Assembly: GCA_012656075.1 (NCBI GenBank)
Contig: JAAKBF010000324.1
Span: 310,001 to 374,000, forward strand
Length of the DNA: 64,000 bases
Direction: 5' to 3'
Source: Phytophthora hibernalis
Taxonomy: Eukaryota; Oomycota; Peronosporomycetes; Peronosporales; Peronosporaceae
The translations under genes were made by a program, and so were the position numbers. The notes beneath the pieces were generated by a model, which was not told the origin of the DNA, searched no databases, and saw only the letters and a program-made list of their open reading frames with translations. Shown piece by piece: positions 35,001-45,513 of this stretch (positions are counted from its first letter, which is position 1; each line of letters opens with the position of its first letter).

Positions 35001-38000
35001 TCAACTTTGCCAGCACCCAGACCGACTTCAATCCGGTACTGTGCTACAAATTTGGTGAAGAAAACTTCATGCTGTATCCCGACATTTCTATAGGCATCGG
35101 GACAATTCGAGGCAAGGCAGCACTCACAGGAGCCAACGATGTCGCAGTCGTTGGTTCTCGGAAGGTCTTCGCCCTCTTGGGAACGAACCTTGCGGAGGGT
35201 GACCGCGTGGGCTGGACGGCGGTGATCGACTCATCCATCCCTTGTTCAAAATTGAGTTTGCTGATTCCAAACCCACTGAACACGGACAACGACTATCTTT
35301 CCTACCTCACCAGTGTGAGCACACTTGGCGTTGCTATAGCTTCGCTGAGCTCTGGTAGACGTCTGTACATGTGCTACGGCTTCGGCCAGGAACCGTACAA
35401 GTTGTTTACTGACCGTTATCTAAATGTGAAGAGTGTAACAAATTTGCGTGCACTTGTTGCCAGCCCTAGTGTTGCCGTTGCTGGCGCTATCAAGACATTT
35501 TTGTTCGACGGAGACGGAGTGGATACGGGTGATTTCGCAAAGTTTGTTTCTAGCACCAGCCAGGATTGTTCCGTACCCGGCGTCTCTCTCATGAATATCA
35601 TGAAAGAATTCGATGACTACGATGAAATGGCCATGTATCTGTATGAAATTGGAGATGGCACTACCTCAGGAAGTTTTCAAGTGAACTCAGACAAGAGCTC
35701 AGCCGGATCGAATCGTGTTCTTTGCTATCGTTTTGGAGACGAGACATTCGCATACTACGAAAACTTCCGTATTGATGTGAAAACAATTTGGGGATTGCAT
35801 CGAACGGACAGAACTGTGGGCGGTCAGGATAATGTGATGGTGGTGAATGATCCGAAGCAAATGACCATCGACGGAATCGGGATGAGCATAAAGGATGCCT
35901 TAAAGTTTGTCAGTGCGGGTACCGATAGCAAAGATACCGATTGTGAGGATCTACCTGCAAAAGGTCAAAATAACGGGCGGCTCCAGGTGAGCGCGGGTCT
36001 AACTGTGTGGATTCCCTTTGAATTTGGCTCTGAGGGTGGCACATGGGCTCTCTGCTACAAGTTTGATGATGAGCCCTATCGACTATATCCTTCTATAGTT
36101 GTGACAGTGAAAGAAATCACAGCATTGTTGGACTACACTTTCCAAGATATGAAAAGCTTAGGGAGCTGCTACAATTGGGCATCAGAAGGAATGGAAACCT
36201 GTGGGATCGGGCATCCAGGAGAGTGATACTGTTAAGATTGTCGCGCAAAGCGTGACGTCCAGCATCGATTGCGGGAATGGAGATACCAACGCTGCTTCCG
36301 GAACTTCGGTTATGACTGTGGGGTCAAAGCTAATGTTTTCAGGGATCATTGCAGAGTACCCGAAGTCTACCAGCGATGTGTATCATTTGTGCTACCAGTT
36401 CCAGGACGAGCCGTTCTCGTACATTCGTGGATTTACGTTAACCACGTACGGGATCATCACTTTGGACCATACCGTTGTGCTACTGAGTGCAACAACAACT
36501 GCCCAAATTACCGGCTTTCGCATTTCTGACACGGACGAGATGGGCTGGACAATTAGCTCTACAAATTGCAGTACAATGCTTGGGCGTGCAGAAGTGTCTG
36601 GGTCAAAAGCAGATATTTTCTTCGAAGACAGATACACTCAGCTGTACTTCTGCTATAGTTTTGATCGTCAACCATTCGACATCTTCAAAACGATAACTCT
36701 CGCGGTAGTTAAAGCGGAGGTTTGGTCTCCACAGACGGTGTCAATCATTGCGGATCAAGCTTCAGCGATCGTTGTCTCTGGAACATTTGGAATTACTCAG
36801 GGTGTCGATCAGATTGCGTGGGTTCCGTCGGATGTTGTCGAATGCTCCGCCGACGCGATTGCACTATACGCAGGAATCATGCAAACGTCAGTAGCCGGTG
36901 TTATTAAGTCCCAGACAATCATACCGCGCGCTGGTGAGGCTTCTTTCAACGCGAAATACGTGGCGCCAAGAAGCGCGAGCGGGATTACAGCGACAGACAG
37001 CTTTTCAACTTGGAAACTATGTTATCGCTTCGGCACCACGCCGAGCTACCTCATGTTTGGAGATGTACTGTGCACGGTGCTAAACATCGTCCAGGTGCTA
37101 TTGATCTCACTTGATCCAACCAGCTCGGGAGCCGTGATGAAATTCGAGTTTGATGGTATCGGTATCAATGATTTCGATTCGGCAAAATGGGTCGATGCAT
37201 CGGCGGCATCCACAGATGAACACTGCAACAGTTTACCTGCGGTTGGGGGCAGTAAGATCGGTGACGTCGTGAATTCTAGGGCCACCTTTACTTTCATAGA
37301 GGAAAGCGCTGCGATGGCGCTGTGCTACCGATTTCTTGGTCACGCGTTCAAATTATACGCCAATGTGCCTATCCAGAGCTCAATCAAGTCTACTGGAAGT
37401 AGCGAACAGGGCTCGACTGGTGCGATATTGACGAGCTACGACGAGGAAGCCGTTGCGGCGGCCAGCGACCAATTCACTACCAGCCGAGAGATTGCAACGA
37501 TATCGTTAACACTTGACAAAGACATCAGTGACATTCCGGCTGGCTCAAACGCTGAAAGGGAGTTCAAAGCGTCCTTCGTGGCCACGTTGGCGATGTCATT
37601 GGGTATTGATGCATCTCGAATCCAGATCACGGGATTGGTAGCAGGATCAGTTAAGGTGAACTTTCAATTGTTAGCCTCTGAAAATCCTGCAGATCCTTCG
37701 GCTAGTGAAGCAGTGCAAGACCTTCACACCCAGCTCACGGACGTGAAGAGCAAGCTACTCAGCACCAACACACTCGTCGTAAAGAACGCAGCAACAGCGC
37801 TAAGTGTTACATTGACAACGCCGTCATTGCCTACCGCCTCATCTGTGGCAATTCAAGCTCTCGGGTACCAGGCGAACGGACTCTTTTCGTTCGTGAGAAG
37901 TATCTACAGTGTTACGGAGAAATCGTCCAAGCTTACAATCCCAATCATCAGACTTCAAGGCACTGCATCGATCATGTCTATCAAGGTGCAAATTCAAATG

Positions 38001-39814
38001 ACAGGAACATCAGCGATCTTTGGGGAAAATTACGCTTTCACACCGTCAGCAACATTCGATGGCAGTTCAAAGCTGCTGTATCTGACTTTCGCGATCGGTC
38101 AAGCACTGCAAACTATTGAGCTCGACATACTGGACGACAACGTCAAAGGAGTCCATTTCAAGACTTTGTCGCTGGCACTGCTGAATCCTCAGACGTCTGG
38201 AGCAACGTTAGGCTCAACTAAAGAGACTGTCATTCGCATCTATGACTACGATGAAGGGGTATCACTGGCGAAATCGAGTTTTACGACCAACTCGACTGAG
38301 CAGCAGGATCTTCAGCAGGGTTGGCAGGTTGTTGGAAATGGAGCGAGTCCGCTACGCGTTGATGGGAATGGATTATTTGCGGTTGATGATGTGCTCGGTG
38401 AGGCGGAATACAACCAGAAATGCGACCTTGCAGCTCCTACTGGCGTTTGCACGTACGCTTGTGAACTTGGTGGTGGGCTTACCTCCTCCAGCGGACTTGA
38501 GGCGTCTTACAATGTGTTGGTTCTTGGCGGGGACGACTATGTTGCCAGTATGCATGCGATCAGTGCCTTCCTTCGGAAGCACTGACGGTGTCACTTTGGG
38601 TTAAGACATCGCAAACGGATCCTGATGCCTGCCTTTACTCGTATGCGGCGAGTTCCGAGACAGCACCAGCCGTACCATTGGCACTATGCAATCCTTCCAA
38701 TCTCCACTTCTTCATCAACGCAGAGAGCGATGCAAGCGGGCTTGCCACATTCGTGAACGTCAGCGATAATGCATGGCATTTTCTTGCAGTGGTGTGGAAT
38801 TCTGCGGATGGTCGGGTGCGTGTTTTCGACAATGGCATGCGGGTGTTCGATGGAGGACCGTATCGACAAGGGAAGACGATTCAGTCCAATGGTTTCTTGG
38901 TGGTCGGCCATTTGGTTATCTCCAGTACGTTGAAGGCTCCGTGTACGGTTGGGGCGGAAGCAGCTGCAGTAGGTTCTAGTGTTAATCATGCTCTCCTTAC
39001 GGAAGTCACGGAAGACGTGAGGTGTAACGTGGTCGAGAGCAGCGGGTTCAAGGGCCATGTCCAGCATGTCCACGTTTGGTCGAGAGTGCTTGCGCGCTCA
39101 GAGCTCCTCAGAGAACTCGCGTGGCCGCTTCGAGTCGTCAGCAACGGACTAGTTGTCGGCTGGAATTTTGCCACGTCTTTCTTGCTGCTGCAGGGCCGAG
39201 TAGTGAACGATCTATCGATGCAGGGGCAAGAGCAGAAGAATCGCGGCGTACTACACTGCAGCAACAAGAACATCTCCTCGTTGCAATTGGCATCGACTCC
39301 AATAACGAACACTTCTAGCACCGGTGTCGACAGGTGTCTACTTCGTGGCGAGGTACCCCGACTCGGTGCCGCCTTCCCGTGTGGCCCAGTATTCTCCAAC
39401 GTCTGGCACTTCTCGGCCCCTGTCGCGTTCACCACCAAATTGAAAGCTGCGTACGGAGGTCGTTTGCAGTTCCGTCTCCTAGCACCAAGTTTCAACGGGT
39501 CCCCGCGTCCTCGACGTGGTCAAGTGTCCATCTTTGGTAAAAATGCTGACGGGGTACTTACTCAAATGTCCGTCGCGTTGGGTTCCTTTGATCTACCCTC
39601 GGCTTCACGCTGGACATACTACTCAGTGGTTTTGCGCGAAGACTTCGGATGGATCACAGAACCGGACGGGGCTTCGCTAACTGCTGCATCGTTCAAAGCT
39701 GTGCTTGATGGCGCGACGACACTCTGGATCCGAGGCGATATATGGGGATACGATTCCACTGGACCTGGCCAAGAGGTTGTTTACCTCAACGACGTTGTGC
39801 TGTTCGCACGGTGA
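20082..39814 (+). CDS. Giant secreted repeat protein with Calx-beta, LamG-like and laminin-B-like domains (about 6,550 codons)
   Basis: Probably a secreted or stored adhesin/matrix protein. The ATG at 20082 gives a leucine-rich signal peptide (MQRLPVRTVLLLLLSCLP). Then: a diverged first module; about 24 near-identical 127-residue modules (20531-29622), cysteine-free, with landmarks VTFKSAVRLPVGSLVKITFP and KLDGVTNPSARTTGSF; about ten diverged modules to about 33700; eleven modules marked by [LI]CYxFGxEPFKLYP (33.9-37.4 kb); a Calx-beta-like domain (about 37890-38260); a LamG-like domain (LTVSLWVKTS, about 38590-39130); and a laminin-B-like domain (about 39380-39810), ending without anchor. 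One 64-bp intron: 31118-31181. Frame breaks at 20133-20136, 20380-20384, 22480, 23107, 23240, 29722-29726, about 31855, 32132, 32156-32159, about 33180, 33400, 34565, 36200 and 38570, most homopolymeric, are treated as assembly errors. Phytophthora large-peripheral-vesicle glycoproteins have a comparable repeat architecture; homology is not shown. Confidence 0.82.
20531..29622 (+). repeat. Tandem array of about 24 copies of a 381-bp unit
   Basis: The period is exactly 381 bp (127 codons), so each copy keeps the frame. Copies are virtually identical over 9.1 kb. The differences I found are G>A at 22756 (copy 6) and the same change at 28849 (copy 22), G>A at 27986 (copy 20, Val to Ile), an extra C at 22479-22482, loss of two bases at about 23107 and loss of one C at about 23240. 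The array ends where the sequence diverges after 29622. Confidence 0.95.
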
Positions 39815-39964
39815 GACTCGACACCTATGAGGCTCTAGAGAAGCATGTTTATTTACTGAGGGGAAGCAGGCAACGGCCCACAAAAACCACAATCTACGTG
39901 TACATCCACGCACGCCACATTTGCCGTCTGCTTCGTTGCTTGAGTGTTTGGTCTTTCAGTTTGT

Positions 39965-41308
39965 TTAGTGACGGCGACGAACCTTGCAACCAGAAGTGCT
40001 GGTCGTCGGCGCTTCCGTGTACTCGGTAGTGTCGGTCTGTGAGCTCTCGTCGGTGGACGGGGCCGTGGTCGTCTCGGTTGAGCCAGCGGTCGAAGTGGCG
40101 GGGGCTTCAGTGGTCTCGTCGGCAGCATCGCTACTCGTATCGCTTTCAGCAGACGTCTCCGTCTCACCCGTAGTGGAGGACGAAGCCGCGGTCGTCTCAG
40201 CAGAGCCAGCGGTTGAAGTGGCGGGGGCTTCTGTGGTTTGATCAGCAGCTTCACTGCTCGTGTCGCTTTCAGCAGACGTCTCCGTCTCAGCAGAACCGGC
40301 GGTCGAGGTGGTGGGAGCTTCAGTGGTCTCATCGGCAGCTTCACTGCTCGTGTCGCTTCCAGCAGACGTCTCCGTCGAGGAGGCCGCGGTCGTAGCAGTA
40401 GGGGTGGCTGTCGTGGTTGCCGGTGCGTCAGTGGTCGTGGTTGCCGGAGCGTCCGTGGTCGTGGTTGTGGCTGACTCGCTCGAGCTGCTCGTCGTCGTTG
40501 TGCTTGAGCTCGAGGCGGTGGAGCTGAGGTCGCTGGGGATACTCTTCTCGACCGACACGCCGTTGAAGGACAGCACGTCCTGCTTGCCAGCCACCATGTC
40601 GACCGCACTGCCGTCGTCCGACAGAGTGAGCTGGCCGAAGTGGAACTCGTAGTCGGTCGGGACGGCGCCGCTGTTGGTCTCCGTCTTGGTGAGTGCGAGT
40701 GCATCGTCACCCTCGCTGAAGTACAGGGCCAACTCACCCGTCGACACGGCAATGCCGAAGTTGTACCACGTTTCGATCTTGAACTCGGTGGACCAGCGGG
40801 TCTCGGTGCTGCCGCCCGTGTACCACACGAGCTGCACCGGGTCCACGGACGCGTCGATGCGGATCTCGAACAGGTGCGACTCTGGGAAGACGACCTGCCA
40901 CGAGTACAGGTTCACGTACGCCTCCTCCTTCATGAGGCTCACGCGGAAGAAGGTGGTGCCGGCCGTATTGCCTGCCACATCCTGCACGAGCTCCGAGCGG
41001 CGGAAGTTGGTCTGGCCGCCGAAAATGGCCTCCGAGTCCACGGCGAGCGTGGCGACGCCCGTGTCGTCGTTGAAGGCGGGCGAGCGCCCAGCCTTGGTGA
41101 CGGTCGCCCACTGATTGGGGGTCACAGTGCCGTTCTGGCGGTTCGTCAGGATGTGCGTCAGGTACTCGTCCGTGAGTGTGGCCACCGTCAGACTTTGGAA
41201 GCGGCCGTCCCAGGGCAGCGCCTGGTCGTCCGCGGCGCTGACTCCGGACGAGAGCAGCGCAGATAGGAGTGCCACGCCGGACGCGAGGATGGAATTGATA
41301 CGGGTCAT
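39965..41308 (-). CDS. Secreted GH131 glucanase with mucin-like C-terminal tail
   Basis: GH131 enzymes act on beta-1,3/1,6- and beta-1,4-glucans in fungi and oomycetes. The ATG at 41308 gives a signal peptide (MTRINSILASGVALLSALLS). The catalytic domain (about residues 27-265) has family landmarks LPWDGR, NFRRSELV, HLFEIRIDA, TWYNFGIAV and YEFHFGQLTL. It is followed by about 170 residues of Ser/Thr/Ala/Glu repeats (ETSAESDTSSEAADETTEAP and variants, four copies), expected to be O-glycosylated and to act as a stalk or wall anchor, ending SGCKVRRRH. Single exon, unbroken. Convergent with the giant surface-protein gene (150-bp gap). Paralogous to the genes at 51808-52705 and 53447-54397, which lack the long tail. 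The family call rests on motif layout. Confidence 0.85.
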   Translation of the reverse strand: MTRINSILASGVALLSALLSSGVSAADDQALPWDGRFQSLTVATLTDEYLTHILTNRQNGTVTPNQWATVTKAGRSPAFNDDTGVATLAVDSEAIFGGQTNFRRSELVQDVAGNTAGTTFFRVSLMKEEAYVNLYSWQVVFPESHLFEIRIDASVDPVQLVWYTGGSTETRWSTEFKIETWYNFGIAVSTGELALYFSEGDDALALTKTETNSGAVPTDYEFHFGQLTLSDDGSAVDMVAGKQDVLSFNGVSVEKSIPSDLSSTASSSSTTTTSSSSESATTTTTDAPATTTTDAPATTTATPTATTAASSTETSAGSDTSSEAADETTEAPTTSTAGSAETETSAESDTSSEAADQTTEAPATSTAGSAETTAASSSTTGETETSAESDTSSDAADETTEAPATSTAGSTETTTAPSTDESSQTDTTEYTEAPTTSTSGCKVRRRH

Positions 41309-42303
41309 TTCTGCTGGAGACGGAAAAGAGGTTGAGGCGTGCTCGGGTAAAAGCTGCAATGGCCAGGATCACTGGATCGGCACATTCTGGTCGAGGTGGT
41401 GAGACCGGCACATGGTAAAGTACTTGCACTGCCCTTCCTGGTCGGCAGCTGGTGGGAGGAAGCATACTGAGATCAAGATGTTTTAGCCGCTACGGCTGGA
41501 AAAGATGGCACCAGGTGCCGCGCAGGAACAGCGTCGAGACTCGCCGCAAATTGGCGGCACGCGATCAGTTCTGAAACCAACGACAGCAACTCGCAAAGCG
41601 TTCGATGCATTCGGCGTCCGTCGTTCGGAACGAGTCCTTTGACGATGCCAGTTTGCTGTTCGAACAATCCTTTGTAAATTGAGGCTGGTTGAACAATGCA
41701 ATCGTCAGACCCAAAAACATGTGTACCGAAGCGTTTTCCTCGAACGCGAGCAAGTCGCCGTGTTACATGGCGTCGCTGGATGTGTTATATGTATCAACCT
41801 TGAGTTCTAAAAAGAACGTAGTTCTGTTAGCGCGTACATGTAGTTCTGTTAGCGCTCATATCTGATTGGCGTACGTCAGTCAGGGCGGTGTACATGTACC
41901 AGTGGTACTGTAGATGGTTATTCTCTGTTGTAGTACAACTTGTACAGTACCGGTAACCTTGAGGACGCGCTTGATAGGAATGGAGACGTACGTCGGAAGG
42001 GTAGTAATCCGCACCCTCCATTATTTAAAATACGGCGGTCAGTAACAACGCCAAATACGTGCATCTATAGCCCAGCCCATAATTGCAAAAGTAGCGGGTC
42101 AACACGGACGGTGGAGGGGTACCGGTAGGAGTGGACATGCTTGGAACCTCTGCGAAATTCACCGCGTCGTCGTCTTGAACACTTTCTTCTTCAAGCCCTA
42201 GATAAAAGTTGACAATCTTCACACAGATCTGCTCAATATTAAGCGTAAACGAGATACCTCGTTGATTATTCCCATGAGTGGTGTGAAGCGGCATTGAATA
42301 CAG
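41309..42303. other. Intergenic, upstream of GH131-1; palindromic TACATGTAC motifs
   Basis: Contains the promoter of the first GH131 gene; CCATTGCAGC on the coding strand near 41355-41364 is a weak initiator. Several GTACATGTA and ACCGGTA motifs lie at 41835-41960 and 42118-42128. No gene supported. Confidence 0.4.
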
Positions 42304-42329
42304 TACCGTATAACCTGTGTAGTATCCGA
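42304..42329 (+). repeat. 26-bp direct repeat, left copy
   Basis: A 26-base string beginning TACCGTATAACC and ending AGTATCCGA recurs exactly and in the same orientation at 45068-45093. The two copies bracket the degenerate transposon-gene cluster. Confidence 0.75.
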
Positions 42330-42511
42330 CACCCTTCTGACTTTTGGGTTCGGCCCCTTAAAAATGATAATTCACAATCCCTGTGGAAAAGCAGACGTTT
42401 TGCTAAAAACCACCGAATTAGCACTCGCGAATGCTGCCATTAGATTCAGGAGGTTTACCCAGAGAACCCTCCCAGCGCGGCGAACGATTCGAACAAAGTC
42501 CAACACTTGCA

Positions 42512-43942
42512 TTAGACGCTTACTTCTCCTCTAGTCATCATATCTACTACGTCTTCTTCATCAGCGACCTCACCAACATCAGGATCAAGGAGCTGCAAAC
42601 GCTCTAGTTCCTCAGCAAGAGCATTAGACGAGGCCTCGAACATTGGGTCGACAGGTGGCACGGCAAGTATGCCGTTAAACCCGTTCGAGATCGTCGAAGC
42701 GGACAGCCCCTCCCACGCACTGGCAACCCAGTCAACCACGTCATTCCTGGACGCGCCTTGACCTCGCTGCTGCTGCTCTCCTCCCTGCCAGCTTGGTCAT
42801 CAGCCAGCTTACCCAGCGCTGGCGCAGACGCTGCTTCAGCGGGCGGTTCCAAGCAATGTCCGCCGGCTGGCAGACGCCTGTGTGACGTCCAGCAAGTGGA
42901 TGTTGAGGTCGTGAGCGCGGGTGCGCACCTCCGGCGTCCAATGTGCAGAGAAGTCGTCGAGGAGTAGAAGGACAGGCTGTTCTGGATGCTGACGTCCACC
43001 GAAATGATACTCCAGCCAAATGAGAGTCAGCGACGTGTTCCACCAACCCGTGCTATTAACGTAAATCTGGACGCCATATCTGTCCTGGAGGCTCTCGATC
43101 TGCTTCCAAAGATGCTTGCCGAAGCCGTGTCTTAGCTCCACGTTATCGGCTTGCGTCGCCGCGACCTTGGATGGGCGGCCCTTCAGTATCAAAAACGGCG
43201 TCCGCTTCTCGCCGAAAGAGGACCCAAGCAGCATGCACGTCATCCTCTCCTTGTCTTTGCCACATGTGCGAACCCACACCATACGTGCGCCGCACTTGTT
43301 GAGCGTCGTGCGCGGCACGTACTCGAAGACAACGGGCGTTTGGTCGGCGTTGTAGGCGACATCAACGCCTAGGCGGTGCATGACTGCGCGCATCCTAGTA
43401 TTAAAAGCAAGAACAGCAGCCTCGCCGTCTGCGGGACTCTTCTGTCCTTGGCGCGTACGCGCACGGAACCGCAGCGCATGGCGGCGCACGAATCCAGCCC
43501 GCCAAACCCATGTGTCGGTGAAAACGCCGCGCGGTATACCAGCTGCTGCCGCATACTCCTGGGCCTTGAGCTGGAGCATTAGAGCCGAAACTGGCGCCCC
43601 ATCGGCGCGGTAGGCGTTGACCCAGCGAAGAAGCTGAGACTCCGTCTCAGACGACAGCACAGTGGCACTTCCTGCAGGTCTGAGCTTGCGCAGCACGCTG
43701 GACGACCTGCTCTTCCAGGCCTTCTCGATGGTATCGCAGCGTTTCCGCCACAGGTAGATGCTCTTGCGCTTATTCTCGAGCGAGGTGCCTTTGGCCTCAG
43801 GGTAGAACTTGGCGAGTGCAGAGGACACTCCGTGAGAATCAGAATGGTGAATGACATGGAGTTGAAACTCATACGTCGGCGTAGAGCGCTTGTACTGCCG
43901 AGCGCGGCGGCCTCCATCTTTACTTGCTCGTGCGCGGCCCAT
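42512..43942 (-). pseudogene. Pogo/CENP-B-type DDE transposase, frame-broken
   Basis: Starts MGRARASKDGGRRARQYKR at 43942 with an N-terminal helix-turn-helix-like region. The DDE core shows the first Asp in VAYNADQTPV, the second in LLLLDDFSAHW and the third in VCQPADIAWNRPLK; the C-terminus ends DVVDMMTRGEVSV. Frame breaks occur near 42885-42895, just before the third catalytic motif, and near 42780. At the first break the expected proline/glycine loop before CQPAD also seems to be missing, so unlike the other broken genes this copy may be truly decayed. It encodes the cut-and-paste transposase of a pogo-like element, distinct from the copy at 46981. TIRs were not found. Confidence 0.75.
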
Positions 43943-43981
43943 GAAGAGTTGGGAAGTGACTGCGCTTTAGTGGTCTGGTGC

Positions 43982-44760
43982 CTAACTTTTATCGATCCTT
44001 GGCCACCAATTTTGGAGCTGTCGGAAATGACAACGATCCGGTGGTGTCCAAATTGCAGTCATCTGATTCCTGAAGTTGAGCAACGACATCACGAAGTCCG
44101 CTCTCCGCAGTCGCACCAGACCGGTCCACCTCCGTTGGCCGAATGCAATCTGCCATGAAGTCAGTAACGTCCTTGGTTTTGACAATAGCCATACCATACT
44201 CGTAGATAAGCAGCTGACCGTTTCCCCACGCCTAGCTGTAACCCACCGATTCCAGGCGACGTCCGACTTAGTCCTGCTGACAAGGTGACGATCCATCTTG
44301 AACTGCATAACCTTACTCCATGCTGTCGAGTGGGGTATATCTTCCAGTGTCCAGGTGCCGTCCCGCTTGACGGCCAGTCCTTTCACCCTACCGCTAAACT
44401 TCTGCCACACTTTTTGCAAGATCTCGTCGAATGAAGTTCCGTCAGCAGCATAGTGTTCGAGTGTTTCTCCTGATGATTCACGTTATGTGACGGCATTCTT
44501 GACGATTGGCTGGACCACTAGCTGAAACCGCTGGCGCTGCGCAGATGGTGGGGATGATACCGAGAGATCTGTATATTGCTGGCGTCCTTGAGGCGTCAAC
44601 GGCGACGCAGTCCTCGACTGTGTTGCGGATTGTGACGTTGAACGTCATTGCTGGTGCGTTAGCGGTGCTGACTTCGAGGCAGCTCCACAGGTGGTGATCC
44701 TGGCGAAGTACGGGGTTTTTGGCGTGGGCGAGGCGCTTCAGGAGATGAATCACGAGGCGG
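43982..44760 (-). pseudogene. Degenerate oomycete gene of unknown function
   Basis: Coding-like minus-strand sequence spread over frames: a Gln/Ser/Pro-rich N-terminal part (QSATQSRTASPLTPQGRQQ), ESSGETLEHYAADGTSFDE, KVWQKFSGRVKGLAVKRDG, TWTLEDIPHSTAWSKVMQFK and YGMAIVKTKDVTDFMADC. An internal stop precedes the RESSGETLEH stretch and a frame break lies near 44200. I believe this resembles a lineage-specific oomycete repeat-associated family, but cannot name it. Adjacent to the broken pogo transposase. Confidence 0.4.
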
Positions 44761-45067
44761 TGGCGTTCGTTTCCGCAGTGGATATGGTGAGACTCGACGC
44801 TCTGAGACTGGCGGTGGGGAACTCGTCAACACGCGATGCTGGTGGCGACTCCGTTCTTGAAGGCGCTCTGGGTTGATCCATGGTGGACGCGTTCTAGGGG
44901 CTTGGACGTGTTGTGGCACAGCACTGTAAGCTAGAGCACTGCCTTCTTCGCGAGTTTCCGTAGTGTGGTGCACCTCATCTAGATAAGATTTTGGTAGGTC
45001 GGCGATTGCCCGGCTATTGATTAAACGAATCGCCAGTGGAAATTTTGGGTAGAACCTACAATACGTG

Positions 45068-45093
45068 TACCGTATAACCTGTGTAGTATCCGA
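45068..45093 (+). repeat. 26-bp direct repeat, right copy
   Basis: Exact same-orientation copy of 42304-42329, placed just before a gene fragment on the plus strand. Confidence 0.75.
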
Positions 45094-45132
45094 TAGAACA
45101 TTTGGGGTGCAACATTTCAAGCTCATGGCACG

Positions 45133-45513
45133 GTGTGGCGAATGTGGGCTAACGCGATTACCAGAAACTTTGACCGATCAACTTGGGATACCGTCATCTT
45201 GGATCCTCCGCCAGCCCAGGTTATGTGTTTGCTCAAGCCAGCCGATAGCCAGGTCGACCGCCAGCTCTCAGGGCTCACTCGGTCAGTGCAGTTGTCGCTT
45301 GAATGTATCAACGCGTCCATGGCAGACAATGAGCAACTAAAACAGGATGTCAATGCATTGCAGCAGCGTCTGGACACTCAAGCGAGTGGTTTGACTTCTC
45401 GAAAATTTATTATTGAGGCATTCCTGGCTGATGTGCCATTACCATCCGTGAACGACGTCATCGACCCACTTGACGCACTGGTAAACATAAATGACGAAGA
45501 GCACCAGGAGTAA
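45133..45513 (+). pseudogene. Gene fragment with coiled coil, 5' part missing
   Basis: Open frame without an ATG at its start (the first available codon is GTG). It encodes VWRMWANAITRNFDRSTWD, then a Leu/Gln-heptad coiled coil (NEQLKQDVNALQQRLDTQ) and an acidic end. The coding character is convincing, but no start or upstream exon is visible and the 26-bp repeat lies directly upstream, so I regard it as a truncated copy. Confidence 0.4.

Noticed and set aside
40640..41266. Long plus-strand ORF opposite GH131 paralogue 1
   Set aside because: Antisense of a GC-rich gene with a signal peptide and family motifs on the minus strand; the plus frame is compositionally odd.
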